Notes under the pieces: generated by a model | Told to the model about the DNA's origin: nothing | The model's database searches: none | What the model saw: the letters and a program-made list of their open reading frames with translations, nothing else | Shown: positions 1-6,938 of the stretch, piece after piece | How the letters are laid out: every line of letters begins with the position of its first letter | Position numbering within the stretch: the first letter of the stretch is position 1 | Source: Phycisphaerae bacterium | Lineage (GTDB): Bacteria; Planctomycetota; Phycisphaerae; UBA1845 | Direction: 5' to 3' | Assembly (NCBI GenBank): GCA_021604825.1 | Contig: BQJS01000148.1 | Location: 1 to 12,197, forward strand | Length of the DNA stretch: 12,197 nt | Made by a program: the position numbers and the translations under genes

Positions 1-1127
1 CACGCAATGGACCCGCCGCCCAGACAGATCCCGCGGAATATCGAAAACATCGCGAAGCATCCAACCGAAATCAGAAGCGCCTGCGGACCAAGCCAATCGA
101 TATGCCCGATCGCAAGCGTCCCGCACATGCCAAAGAATATCGCCAGCAACCACCCAAACATTTGGATGGTGCGATAACGGAGCACGCCTGATCGGTCAAA
201 ATACCGTGCGCTGGCGTGCATGGTGGCCAGCATCAGCACCATCGGCAGCAATTCGAGCAGTACAGTGTTGAGCCAATACTCACTCTTCATGCCGACCAAC
301 ACCTGCTTCGTCAGTATCACGACGATTACCGCCCGAACCAATAGATTCGTGATCCCTGCAAACATCTGGGCGATGCAATAACTTCGAAATCGCGCGTCTT
401 GTTTGAGCACGTGGATCGCGCTCGTGACAACGTGGGTCGACGAAAAGATACGCTGCGTACTGGCATGCCCGGTCAGCGCACCATCTTCGCGTTCGCCTTC
501 GTGCAGGCGACGAAGCGCACCGACTTCTCCACGAACCCGCATCCGCTGCAAACACCACACACCGATCACACCAACAATCGCAGCCGCAGGATAGATCCAT
601 CGATAACTGTGCGGGTCGAGGTCAAAACATTTGGCGATCAAAGCTACGGAACCCAAACGAGTGACGGCGCGGGCCACCTGCAAGCGCGCTGCGATCTGAC
701 CTCTGACAAGGGGCGGATAGTTTGACTTCCAAAGCGCCGAGCGCACCGTGACCGCGCCGGTTTGAAAGAACTGTGCGGCGGCCATCTGTAAGACGAATAG
801 CCACCCACCCAAGGCTATGTCGGGCGTCATCGCGACGCTAGCCAACATCAGCGCCGTGCCTGTCGTACAAAACGTGAAGATCCGCAGCTTGCGCCGCCCC
901 ACGCAGTACGCACCCCACATGAGGCTGAAGATGTGCATGGCCATCGGGGTCGCCGACGCCACACTGATCAGAAATTCGCTGCCGTTGAAGGTCTTGGCCA
1001 CAACGATCGAAGCAAAGTTGCCCTCGATCAGCCCGACAACCACGCCCCATGCGAGAATGTGATGGAATTCATGGAAGAAATTGTAGCGCGAGAGAAACGG
1101 AATCCGCTTCAAGCCATAAATGTCCAC
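1..1127 (-). CDS. MFS-type membrane transporter, 3' end beyond the left edge
   Basis: An uninterrupted minus-strand frame runs from a GTG at 1127 to the window edge, giving 375 codons without a stop. The product is very hydrophobic. I count about ten likely membrane segments, for example one starting HHILAWGVVVGLIEG near residue 22 and another reading GWLLAIFFGMCGTLAIGHI near the visible end, so a 12-helix transporter would lack its last two here. Charged loops such as GRRKLR after segment 2 and a long hydrophilic loop near residues 195-230 between segments 6 and 7 fit the two six-helix halves of the major facilitator superfamily. The GTG at 1127 is preferred because GGAGGG lies 10 nt upstream; an in-frame GTG at 1145 is possible, and an in-frame TAG at 1152-1154 bounds the frame. 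The substrate cannot be told. The gene lies 161 nt downstream of the lipoprotein gene on the same strand. Family assignment is by overall pattern, not by a signature motif. Confidence 0.75.
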   Translation of the reverse strand, partial: MDIYGLKRIPFLSRYNFFHEFHHILAWGVVVGLIEGNFASIVVAKTFNGSEFLISVASATPMAMHIFSLMWGAYCVGRRKLRIFTFCTTGTALMLASVAMTPDIALGGWLFVLQMAAAQFFQTGAVTVRSALWKSNYPPLVRGQIAARLQVARAVTRLGSVALIAKCFDLDPHSYRWIYPAAAIVGVIGVWCLQRMRVRGEVGALRRLHEGEREDGALTGHASTQRIFSSTHVVTSAIHVLKQDARFRSYCIAQMFAGITNLLVRAVIVVILTKQVLVGMKSEYWLNTVLLELLPMVLMLATMHASARYFDRSGVLRYRTIQMFGWLLAIFFGMCGTLAIGHIDWLGPQALLISVGCFAMFSIFRGICLGGGSIA

Positions 1128-1137
1128 TCGAACAACG

Positions 1138-1143
1138 CCCTCC
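1138..1143 (-). promoter_or_regulatory. Shine-Dalgarno site that decides the GTG start of the transporter
   Basis: On the minus strand the hexamer GGAGGG sits 10 nt before the GTG at 1127. The alternative GTG at 1145 overlaps this region and has no purine-rich site before it. The spacing is slightly long, so the call is moderate. Confidence 0.5.
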
Positions 1144-1204
1144 ACCCGAACCTAGCAACCCGTCTGGACACGACACACGCGAATGATAGTTCCTAAACGC
1201 GAAC

Positions 1205-1241
1205 CGGACCACGCCCCTAAATCGAGGCATGGCCCGGTCCG
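1205..1241 (-). terminator. Imperfect hairpin between lipoprotein and transporter genes, possible weak terminator
   Basis: CGGACC at 1205-1210 pairs with GGTCCG at 1236-1241, and an inner GCC/GGC pair follows a two-base mismatch. It lies just after the lipoprotein stop codon in the direction of minus-strand transcription. There is no U-run after it, so it could be a weak or factor-assisted terminator or chance. The remaining spacer between the two genes shows nothing else I can name. Confidence 0.25.
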
Positions 1242-1288
1242 AACTGACTCCCAACGATTGATGATTCACGCTCAAAGAGCGACCGGCT

Positions 1289-2695
1289 TTATGGAATAAC
1301 TTCAAAGCCAAGGCATGGATTCGACAGACCGCCCGGGCCCGCAAGAATCGTCGCAGGCTGGCTGTCATCAGCCGGATTATCCGTCAAACGAGTCTGTTCA
1401 GTTCCATCGTCGTTCATCGCATAGATTTCCCGATTGCCGTCACGGTCCGTGGTGAAGATGATCATCGATCCGTCGGAAGCGAATACGGGCTCCAAGTCGC
1501 TGCCCGGATCGAATGTCAACCGCGTCTGATTGGAACCATCACTGTCCATGACATAGATCTCGTCGTCGCCATCACGCTGCGAAACAAAGGTGATCCTGTT
1601 ACTCGAAGGACTGAAACTTGGCATACTTTCCGTTCCGCCTTCAAACGTCAGTCGCTCCTTGTTACCACCATCGTTGTCCATGATCCAGATGTCGCCGCTA
1701 TCGATGTAGGCGATCTTGCATCCCGACGGACTGAATGCCGGATACCCTTCTAACGCACCTGCACCCAGAGTGAGATTCACCTGGTTTGCACCATTGTCAT
1801 CCATCACCATGACGTCAGCCCAATCGTCTCGACTTGAACCAAACGTGATTTGATTATTCTGGCCACTAAAGGATGGAAACAAGTCTCCCAAAGGTTCCGT
1901 CGTCAGATTTTGCACGTTCGATCCATCCGCATTCATGAGCATGATCTCGTAGTTGCCGTCACGATCCGAATGGAAGGCGATCCTCTCGCCATCAGGACTC
2001 CATGCCGGGTGTCCGTCGACTGCAACATTCGTTGTTAGACGGGTCTGTCGTAGACCGTCGATGGTCATGACGTAGACTTCTTCATTGCCATCGCGGTCAG
2101 AGGTAAACGCAATCTCGAGTGGTTCGCATGCATCACCTTCGCCGTCGTCATCGAAATCAGCTTGGTCTGAATTGTCGGTGTCCGGGCAATTGTCGCACGC
2201 ATTTCCGATCGAATCTCCATCGGCATCTGCTTGATCATCGTTGGCGTCATCGGGGCAGTTGTCGCACGCATCACCGACACCATCACCGTCGGCGTCGGCT
2301 TGGTCTTCGTTATCGAGGTCCGGACAATTGTCCTCGTCGTCAACAACACCATCGCCGTCAGCGTCGGGTTCTTCGTCCTGCTCACCGTTTGTCGAGACTG
2401 GCTGATCTCCCTCGCCCGGATCTTCACCCGGTTCACCACCACCGTCGCCGGGCTGTTCTGGATCGCCGCCACCCCCGGCGCCATCTCCATCGCCTCCGCC
2501 ATCGCCGTCACCGTCTCCGTCTCCGTCACCAGGAGGTTGATCTTGTGGCTGCGGTTCGCCACCGTCACCATCCTGCTGCCCATCACCTCCGGCACCATCC
2601 GGCGGTGATTGCGTCCCACACCCTGTCAGTGTCGGCGCGGCAACGCAAAACGACATCCCCATCATCAACAGCAAAATACTCTTCATGCGTAACAT
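1289..2695 (-). CDS. Lipoprotein with thrombospondin-type-3 repeats and a six-bladed TolB-like propeller
   Basis: A complete 468-residue protein. Residues 1-26 form a lipoprotein signal peptide: a hydrophobic stretch (SILLLMMGM) followed by the lipobox LTGC with Cys26, so it should be lipid-anchored in the envelope. Residues 27-110 are a very acidic Gly/Asp/Pro/Glu linker. Residues 111-190 hold three thrombospondin-type-3-like calcium-binding repeats with [20 protein letters not shown] units. Residues 194-450 contain six PD40-type blades, each opening with an IAF-SDRDGN-like strand and closing with -IYVM--DG-N-TRLT, the layout of the TolB C-terminal propeller. The start at 2695 has GAGGA five nt upstream; a second ATG at 2686 would only shorten the n-region. 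TolB itself lacks the Asp-rich repeats, and no tol or pal genes are nearby, so this is not TolB. A cell-surface binding or scaffold role is inference. Confidence 0.88.
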   Translation of the reverse strand: MLRMKSILLLMMGMSFCVAAPTLTGCGTQSPPDGAGGDGQQDGDGGEPQPQDQPPGDGDGDGDGDGGGDGDGAGGGGDPEQPGDGGGEPGEDPGEGDQPVSTNGEQDEEPDADGDGVVDDEDNCPDLDNEDQADADGDGVGDACDNCPDDANDDQADADGDSIGNACDNCPDTDNSDQADFDDDGEGDACEPLEIAFTSDRDGNEEVYVMTIDGLRQTRLTTNVAVDGHPAWSPDGERIAFHSDRDGNYEIMLMNADGSNVQNLTTEPLGDLFPSFSGQNNQITFGSSRDDWADVMVMDDNGANQVNLTLGAGALEGYPAFSPSGCKIAYIDSGDIWIMDNDGGNKERLTFEGGTESMPSFSPSSNRITFVSQRDGDDEIYVMDSDGSNQTRLTFDPGSDLEPVFASDGSMIIFTTDRDGNREIYAMNDDGTEQTRLTDNPADDSQPATILAGPGGLSNPCLGFEVIP

Positions 2696-2700
2696 TGAAT

Positions 2701-2705
2701 TCCTC
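2701..2705 (-). promoter_or_regulatory. Shine-Dalgarno site of the lipoprotein gene
   Basis: GAGGA on the minus strand ends 5 nt before the ATG at 2695 and supports that codon over the ATG at 2686. Confidence 0.65.
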
Positions 2706-2732
2706 GTTTTCTAGGTACTTCAACCCACTAAA

Positions 2733-2762
2733 CTGATAAGGCCCCCCAAGGCCCTCATTCAA
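2733..2762 (-). promoter_or_regulatory. Possible sigma-70-type promoter of the lipoprotein gene
   Basis: On the minus strand TTGAAT (2757-2762) and TATCAG (2733-2738) are separated by 18 nt. Each matches four of six consensus positions. The G-rich spacer is unusual, so this is only a candidate. Confidence 0.25.
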
Positions 2763-3073
2763 AACCCCATTGGCTTTGCATACGTTTCGTTGTGTTTGAC
2801 CCGGCGAGCGAGCCCGCCAAGCCCAGCTGGAATTTCCAAAATCTCAATCTTGTCCGGCGATCGCACCCCACTGTGGATAAGCTGTGAATCTGAACTCGAT
2901 TGCCCGCGTTGGTGGACACATGATCGCTCCAAACGCACCCATGCGACCACATTTCACAGGGCGGGAATTCACCCCTTGTTCACACCTGCTTTGTGGAAAA
3001 TCACAGATCGAGTTCATTTTTCTCACAACCCATCGCTCCAAAAGCCACACTTTCCTTGCCCATGGCCGGGGTG
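2763..3073. other. Divergent intergenic region with DnaA-box-like 9-mers
   Basis: This region lies between two genes that are transcribed away from each other, and I see no credible gene in it. It holds a perfect DnaA-box 9-mer (TTATCCACA, minus strand, 2872-2880) and TTTTCCACA (minus strand, 2992-3000), both fitting the relaxed consensus TTWTNCACA. One-mismatch or two-mismatch relatives occur at 2976-2984 (TTGTTCACA), 3019-3027 (TTTCTCACA) and 2950-2958 (CATTTCACA). No dnaA, dnaN, gidA or rpmH gene is in the window, so calling it an origin would go beyond the data; DnaA-dependent regulation or chance are alternatives. Confidence 0.35.
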
Positions 3074-3079
3074 TATGAT
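3074..3079 (+). promoter_or_regulatory. -10-like box TATGAT placed for a leaderless start at 3086
   Basis: TATGAT ends 6 nt before the ATG at 3086, so transcription would begin at or next to the start codon. No Shine-Dalgarno site precedes that ATG and no good -35 hexamer is visible. The same geometry recurs at the next two plus-strand genes. Confidence 0.5.
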
Positions 3080-3085
3080 CCGCCC

Positions 3086-4024
3086 ATGAGCCCTACATCC
3101 CTGACGCGTAAACTACCGCCAGATTCCGCCACCAATCTCTCTGAATGTTTGGTCATGCTGGCTGAGGCCGGTGGGACTGAGGTCGATCACGATGCGGTAT
3201 TGACGGCATTGGGTGTTGGATTTGGGTTTTTCTTCACCCAGCCACCCGACGAAGATTTTCCGGTGCTGGCTGAGTGTCACGATTTTGCGTTGCCAGAAGC
3301 TGCCGCCTTGTTCGGCATACGACTGCGAGCGATGCATCCCCCACGGGCGAGATATGGCTTGGCAGATTCCGCAGAGTTCGCCGATCACTTTGACGACAGT
3401 TATGTCCCCCTCATCCAACGGGCACTCGAGAACGGACAACGCGTGCTAACATTTCGAGGTTGGTCGGCGGATGTGTCAGCCACCTGGGGAATTGTTGATC
3501 GTTACGAACGCGATACGCACGCGCTCTGGGGAACGGTGCCGAATCTTCCCGAGCCGGTGCAATTGAATCAGCCCGCGCTTCAATGTTACGTGGTGGAAGA
3601 AATTCAATCGGCAAAGCCAAGTGCGCTTGACGTCTTGGCCCATGGCGCAAGAACAAGCTTTGTGTTGCGTGAGCGCGGGTCGCAAGTGTTCCCAGGATTA
3701 TTGAAAACTCAGGCCGCGTTTGATCAACTGGTTCAGGAAACCAAAGACCTGCAGGAAGCGTTCCCGCCCCTCAAGACCATAACATTGATTAAGCATATGG
3801 AGCAACGAAGCAGATCACTCCGACGTTTCTTGATGAAGCACGACTCAGAATCCGAGCTCGAAAACACATTACCGGGGTTGGAGGACATCCTCAAGAAGAA
3901 CATACTTGCATTCGGACGTTTCTTGAAAGACGCAGACATAGCTTTGTTACCAGTGACGCTCGACGACCTGCTCAGAATCGACAAGGACACGAAGCGTCTC
4001 CTAGCGTCGTTTGTATCCCAATGA
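3086..4024 (+). CDS. Unknown protein with a possible BtrH/C39-like papain-fold N-terminal half
   Basis: A 312-residue soluble protein with no signal peptide or membrane segment. The N-terminal 160 residues are faintly like the BtrH-N/C39-like cysteine-peptidase fold. Cys21 lies in NLSECL where those proteins carry their Cys, followed by a helix and ALGVGFGFFF (41-50). Later come RALENGQRVLTFRGW (112-126) and WGIVDRYERD (134-143), which resemble the strand pair that surrounds the second active-site region. I do not see a convincing catalytic His in the WGIV segment (it reads ATWGIV), so peptidase activity is doubtful. Residues 200-312 are helical and rich in charged residues. The frame is open upstream to an ATG at 2993, but the ATG at 3086 is preferred: it sits 6 nt after a -10-like box, and upstream codons cover low-conservation-looking sequence. 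Function unknown; family guess weak. Confidence 0.8.
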   Translation: MSPTSLTRKLPPDSATNLSECLVMLAEAGGTEVDHDAVLTALGVGFGFFFTQPPDEDFPVLAECHDFALPEAAALFGIRLRAMHPPRARYGLADSAEFADHFDDSYVPLIQRALENGQRVLTFRGWSADVSATWGIVDRYERDTHALWGTVPNLPEPVQLNQPALQCYVVEEIQSAKPSALDVLAHGARTSFVLRERGSQVFPGLLKTQAAFDQLVQETKDLQEAFPPLKTITLIKHMEQRSRSLRRFLMKHDSESELENTLPGLEDILKKNILAFGRFLKDADIALLPVTLDDLLRIDKDTKRLLASFVSQ

Positions 4025-4085
4025 TTTCAAAATCAGTTCTTATCGACACCCAACGGAGTTATGCACCCAAACGATTTGAATGGTG

Positions 4086-4091
4086 TACAAT
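4086..4091 (+). promoter_or_regulatory. -10-like box TACAAT placed for a leaderless start at 4098
   Basis: TACAAT ends exactly 6 nt before the ATG at 4098. There is no purine-rich ribosome site before it and no clear -35 sequence. It also argues against the upstream in-frame ATG at 4080, which would place the box inside the coding region. Confidence 0.55.
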
Positions 4092-4097
4092 AGTATC

Positions 4098-5219
4098 ATG
4101 AGAATGCGTAACTCGATTCTGTTTGGTTGCATAGGTGCGTGGCTTGTCGTACCGACACTATTCGCACAATCGGAACCCACACCAATAAAACCCGTCTATC
4201 CGGAGACGCCGCCCCGTCCGCGACGGTCGCCACCTCCCGTCCTGCCACCCATGCAGCCGGACCCTTATGCCGACCCGAAACTGCTCGACGGATTTTGGCC
4301 AACCGATCACATGATCGATCTCTTCGTGAAGCGGTCGGTCGAACAAGCAACCGAAGCATACAACCTCCGCCCCGAGCAAGCCGCCAAGATTCAAGGGAGC
4401 ATGACCAAGCGCTGGACGAATTTCATGCACGAGAACCGCGCCGACATTCAGCCGCTGATGAACGAATACGCGGAGGCCAACCTCGCGGACAAACCTCCAA
4501 CGCCTGAAACCGTTTCTGATTGGGCGGCGCGGGCGACGCCAGTGTACCGGTTGGTACTTGGAAACTTGCTTGAGGGTGAATTTGAATTTCGATCGGCGCT
4601 CGATCCCGAACAGCAAGCGCTTTTCGATGAGCATCGCGTCGAACGGCGACAGTCACTTGAACGATTTCAAAGTCGCTTGCGCCGTTGGAGCGTAGGGAAT
4701 TTTGAGGAGAAGGAATGGTGGAATCCTTCCGGGCAGGCCATGCCCGAAGGCCTCGACCCCACCGGCAGATGGTTCGCACAAATCAAATCGAACGACGAAA
4801 AAAGCGATCGGTTTAAGCGGGCTGCGATCGAGCAGTTCCCCCAACGCGTCAAGAGTGAGTTCGCCGTGTGGGAACAATACGTCCGCAACTACTGCGATCA
4901 TTTCGAACTCGATCAAAGTCAGCGGAATGCGGCAATGTCGATGCTGCGCGAAATGCTCAACCGGGCGTTCGATCATGTTTACAAACGACGCGACCTGATC
5001 GCCAAACTCGAAGCCAAGATCGCCAACCCGGAAACTGTTGATCCGGACTTGATCGAGAAGGACATGATTGAACTATACGGCCCCCTCGATGCAATGTTCC
5101 GCGAGCTATCCGCCCGCGTCGAGCGCCTGCCCACCAAGAATCAACGATCGCGGGTGACCGTCGGCAAAAAAGCATATGCCACTCCGACGGAGTCCGAATC
5201 GACGGAGTCTAAGGACTAG
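4098..5219 (+). CDS. Secreted helical protein with two Spy/CpxP-like (LTxxQ-type) internal repeats
   Basis: A 373-residue protein. Residues 1-24 are a signal peptide: basic start, hydrophobic SILFGCIGAWLVVPTLFA, likely cut near LFA-QS, so it is exported. Residues 27-60 are Pro-rich. The rest is helical and highly charged, with two matching modules. Module 1 (about 84-176) opens with LRPEQ (90-94) and closes with LDPEQ (168-172). Module 2 (about 265-352) opens with LDQSQ (271-275) and closes with LPTKNQ (344-349). Both have a Met/Arg helix after the first motif and a Tyr-led helix before the last. L-x-P-x-Q motifs spaced this way resemble the LTxxQ pair of Spy/CpxP periplasmic chaperone-like proteins, a resemblance I infer by eye. 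Spy and CpxP are about 140-170 residues with one such unit, so this would be a tandem version. The longer frame from 4080 is less likely because a -10-like box overlaps it. A chaperone or metal/stress-sensing role is unproven. Confidence 0.82.
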   Translation: MRMRNSILFGCIGAWLVVPTLFAQSEPTPIKPVYPETPPRPRRSPPPVLPPMQPDPYADPKLLDGFWPTDHMIDLFVKRSVEQATEAYNLRPEQAAKIQGSMTKRWTNFMHENRADIQPLMNEYAEANLADKPPTPETVSDWAARATPVYRLVLGNLLEGEFEFRSALDPEQQALFDEHRVERRQSLERFQSRLRRWSVGNFEEKEWWNPSGQAMPEGLDPTGRWFAQIKSNDEKSDRFKRAAIEQFPQRVKSEFAVWEQYVRNYCDHFELDQSQRNAAMSMLREMLNRAFDHVYKRRDLIAKLEAKIANPETVDPDLIEKDMIELYGPLDAMFRELSARVERLPTKNQRSRVTVGKKAYATPTESESTESKD

Positions 5220-5242
5220 GGTAATCCCACGCGAAGTCTTGC

Positions 5243-5259
5243 AGGGTGGGTGCCGCCCT
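5243..5259 (+). terminator. Hairpin after the secreted-protein gene, possible terminator
   Basis: AGGGTGG-GTG-CCGCCCT can form a 7-bp stem (one G-T pair) with a 3-nt loop, 23 nt after the stop codon, followed by a pyrimidine-rich stretch with several Ts rather than a clean U-run. A weak intrinsic terminator is plausible. Confidence 0.35.
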
Positions 5260-5273
5260 CGTTCTTATCTCCC

Positions 5274-5390
5274 CGTCATTCCCACTGATCAGCACTTCCC
5301 GCCCATTTCGTCATTCCCGCGCAAGCGGGAATCCAGGCCTCGCACGTTTCCTTTCCCCAGTTCTGGACTCCCGCGTGCGCGGGAGTGACG
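5274..5390. repeat. REPIN-like element of two inverted palindromes plus a truncated third copy
   Basis: Arm A (5309-5336) and arm B (5363-5390) are inverted copies of each other matching at 25 of 28 positions. Each arm is itself a hairpin with an 8-bp stem and 4-nt loop: ATTCCCGC-GCAA-GCGGGAAT (5313-5332) and ACTCCCGC-GTGC-GCGGGAGT (5367-5386). Two of the three differences are paired, a T-A pair in arm A being a C-G pair in arm B, so pairing is kept. A fragment CGTCATTCCC at 5274-5283 looks like a broken third copy. The CGTCATTCCCGCG-type palindrome is common in many bacteria, where such elements are mobilised by REP-associated tyrosine transposases (RAYT). It fills the gap upstream of mnmA. 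Confidence 0.82.
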
Positions 5391-5462
5391 GGCCTGAGTA
5401 GGTTCTCCGTCAGTCCACAGGTTGCGTATGTCCGGCAATATGGAAGATCATTGGTCATCGGC

Positions 5463-5468
5463 TACAAT
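5463..5468 (+). promoter_or_regulatory. -10-like box TACAAT placed for a leaderless mnmA start at 5475
   Basis: TACAAT ends 6 nt before the ATG at 5475, identical in sequence and spacing to the box before 4098. No Shine-Dalgarno site is visible. This places the mnmA promoter downstream of the REPIN-like element. Confidence 0.55.
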
Positions 5469-5474
5469 GGTGTC

Positions 5475-6602
5475 ATGGTCAGCCCAACGGACAAACAAAC
5501 CGACAAGCCGAAGGTCCTCGTTGCAATGAGCGGCGGAGTCGATTCGAGCGTCACCGCATGCCTGCTTCGCGAACAAGGGTATGAGGTGATGGGCTTGTTC
5601 ATGCGCGTCGGCGCAGAGATGCCGGAAGAGCAGACCTGTTCGACCGACGCTGAAAACCCGAAACGTACGCATCAGGGATGCTGCAGCGCGTCCGACGCAG
5701 CCGACGCCCGGTTTGTGGCTGGCATGCTCGACATTCCGTTTTATGTGCTCAATTTCAAACCCGACTTCGAACGATTGATCGACTACTTCGCCGACGAATA
5801 CGCAGCCGGCCGAACCCCGAACCCGTGCGTCCAATGCAACACGTGGCTGAAGTTCGGCAAGCTCGTCGAGTACGCCGATATGCTGGGGTGCCAATACGTC
5901 GCCACCGGGCATTACGCCCGCCTCGACCGAGAGAATGGCCAATCGCGATTGCGACGCGGCGTCGATCATCGCAAAGATCAGTCGTACTTTCTGTTCGGCG
6001 TTCGTTCGGAGATGTTGGATCGGGCGATGTTTCCGATCGGGCATTTGCAAAAGAGCGAGGTGCGCGAGGCGGCTGAACGGTTTGGACTCCCCGTCCACAA
6101 CAAGCCCGACTCGGTTGAAATCTGCTTCGTACCCGATCGCGACTATGCCCGCGTAGTGCGCGAGCGCCGGCCCGACGCTTTCAAACCGGGCAACATTGAG
6201 GACACCGAGGGTAACGTGTTGGGCGACCACGATGGCGTGGCCAACTTCACGATCGGTCAACGCCGCGGATTGGGCGTCGCAGCCGGCAAACCCGTATACG
6301 TCACCAGTTTGGATGTCCTGAACAATACCGTCGTATTGGGCGAGCGTGACGCGCTCATGCATCGCAGCTTGCAGGCGAGCGGTGCCAACTTCGTTTCCGG
6401 AACGCCAACCGAACCCATCCGCTGCGAAGGGCAAATCCGGTATCAACACCAAGCTGCTCCCTGCACCGCCACCGCGTCGCCCGACGGTGCTCTGCACGTG
6501 GAATTCGACGAGCCGCAATCGGCCATCACACCAGGCCAAGCGCTGGTGCTTTACCACGGCGAAGAAGTCATCGGCGGCGGCTGGATCGATCGCGTGCTCT
6601 GA
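5475..6602 (+). CDS. mnmA: tRNA-specific 2-thiouridylase MnmA
   Basis: A complete 375-residue enzyme, the usual length for MnmA. The family uses ATP to activate C2 of U34 in tRNA-Lys, -Glu and -Gln and inserts sulfur delivered from a cysteine desulfurase, in the cytoplasm. Visible signatures: PP-loop SGGVDSS (19-25) for ATP binding; NPCVQCN (116-122) with the first catalytic Cys118; TGHYAR (144-149); RKDQSYFL (166-173), which contacts tRNA and ATP; and EICFVPD (215-221) with the second catalytic Cys217. The C-terminal beta-barrel region ends in GGGWIDRVL. All key residues are present. The frame is open upstream to a GTG at 5385 inside the REPIN-like repeat, but the ATG at 5475 puts the PP-loop at its normal distance from the N-terminus and follows a -10-like box. 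It stands alone between repeats, with no sulfur-relay genes in the window. Confidence 0.97.
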   Translation: MVSPTDKQTDKPKVLVAMSGGVDSSVTACLLREQGYEVMGLFMRVGAEMPEEQTCSTDAENPKRTHQGCCSASDAADARFVAGMLDIPFYVLNFKPDFERLIDYFADEYAAGRTPNPCVQCNTWLKFGKLVEYADMLGCQYVATGHYARLDRENGQSRLRRGVDHRKDQSYFLFGVRSEMLDRAMFPIGHLQKSEVREAAERFGLPVHNKPDSVEICFVPDRDYARVVRERRPDAFKPGNIEDTEGNVLGDHDGVANFTIGQRRGLGVAAGKPVYVTSLDVLNNTVVLGERDALMHRSLQASGANFVSGTPTEPIRCEGQIRYQHQAAPCTATASPDGALHVEFDEPQSAITPGQALVLYHGEEVIGGGWIDRVL

Positions 6603-6621
6603 TTCCGATTCAACCCGGTGA

Positions 6622-6701
6622 GTAGGGTCCGCTGTGCGGACCTTCGTGCGCCTGCAATCCCAGGGATTCGATTTTTAAAAGGTCCGCACAGCGGACCCTA
6701 C
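6622..6701. repeat. Second REPIN-like element, 23-bp perfect inverted repeat after mnmA
   Basis: Arms at 6622-6644 and 6679-6701 are perfect reverse complements over 23 bp. Each arm contains a smaller palindrome, GGTCCGC-TGT-GCGGACC (6626-6642) in the left arm and its complement in the right, so the unit is two REP-type hairpins facing each other. The 34-nt spacer holds a further short palindrome, AATCCC-A-GGGATT (6656-6668), and an ATTTTTAAAA run. The sequence family differs from the element at 5274-5390. It starts 20 nt after the mnmA stop and may also end or protect that transcript, which is inference. The remaining 6702-6938 holds no gene I can support. Confidence 0.85.
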
Positions 6702-6938
6702 GCGCTTCCAAAATCCCAATTCTCAAACCACGTCATATGAATCCGAATGCCTACCAATTTCGTAGTTTGGGGCGCATGGACTGACTGGGGAATCTAAGTG
6801 AACAATGGAAAGCTGAGCGTCGGTCAAGGTTCGGCCGGAACAGGCGTCTGTACATGTATTGCCGCTTCAAATCATCGCTTCAAGTCTCATTCCAATACCA
6901 GCCGATAACAGGTTTGAACCTCAAACCAAGAGTATCCA

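Noticed and set aside
280..600. Short minus-strand Cys/Arg-rich frame
   Set aside because: It overlaps the transporter in another frame; the transporter frame gives membrane helices over the whole stretch and is open to the edge.
2119..2736. Plus-strand His/Arg-rich frame of 205 codons
   Set aside because: It is the complement of the Asp/Gly repeat region of the lipoprotein gene; the composition is a mirror of GAT/GAC-rich codons.
2763..3085. Calling the DnaA-box-like cluster a replication origin
   Set aside because: Only two good boxes and no origin-linked genes are visible, so it is reported as a finding and not as oriC.
5385..5474. Upstream GTG start for mnmA
   Set aside because: It begins inside the REPIN-like repeat and would add 30 residues not seen in the family; the ATG at 5475 has a -10-like box at the leaderless spacing.
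5448..6557. Long minus-strand open frame of 369 codons opposite mnmA
   Set aside because: It is antisense to a clearly recognised MnmA and its translation has no recognisable motif; it is a GC-driven shadow.
5274..6701. CRISPR array
   Set aside because: The repeats are inverted palindromes of two unrelated families, not regularly spaced direct repeats.
6737..6784. 15-codon open frame (MNPNAYQFRSLGRMD) between mnmA and the kinase gene
   Set aside because: No ribosome site, no leaderless box at the right spacing and no recognisable sequence; probably chance.
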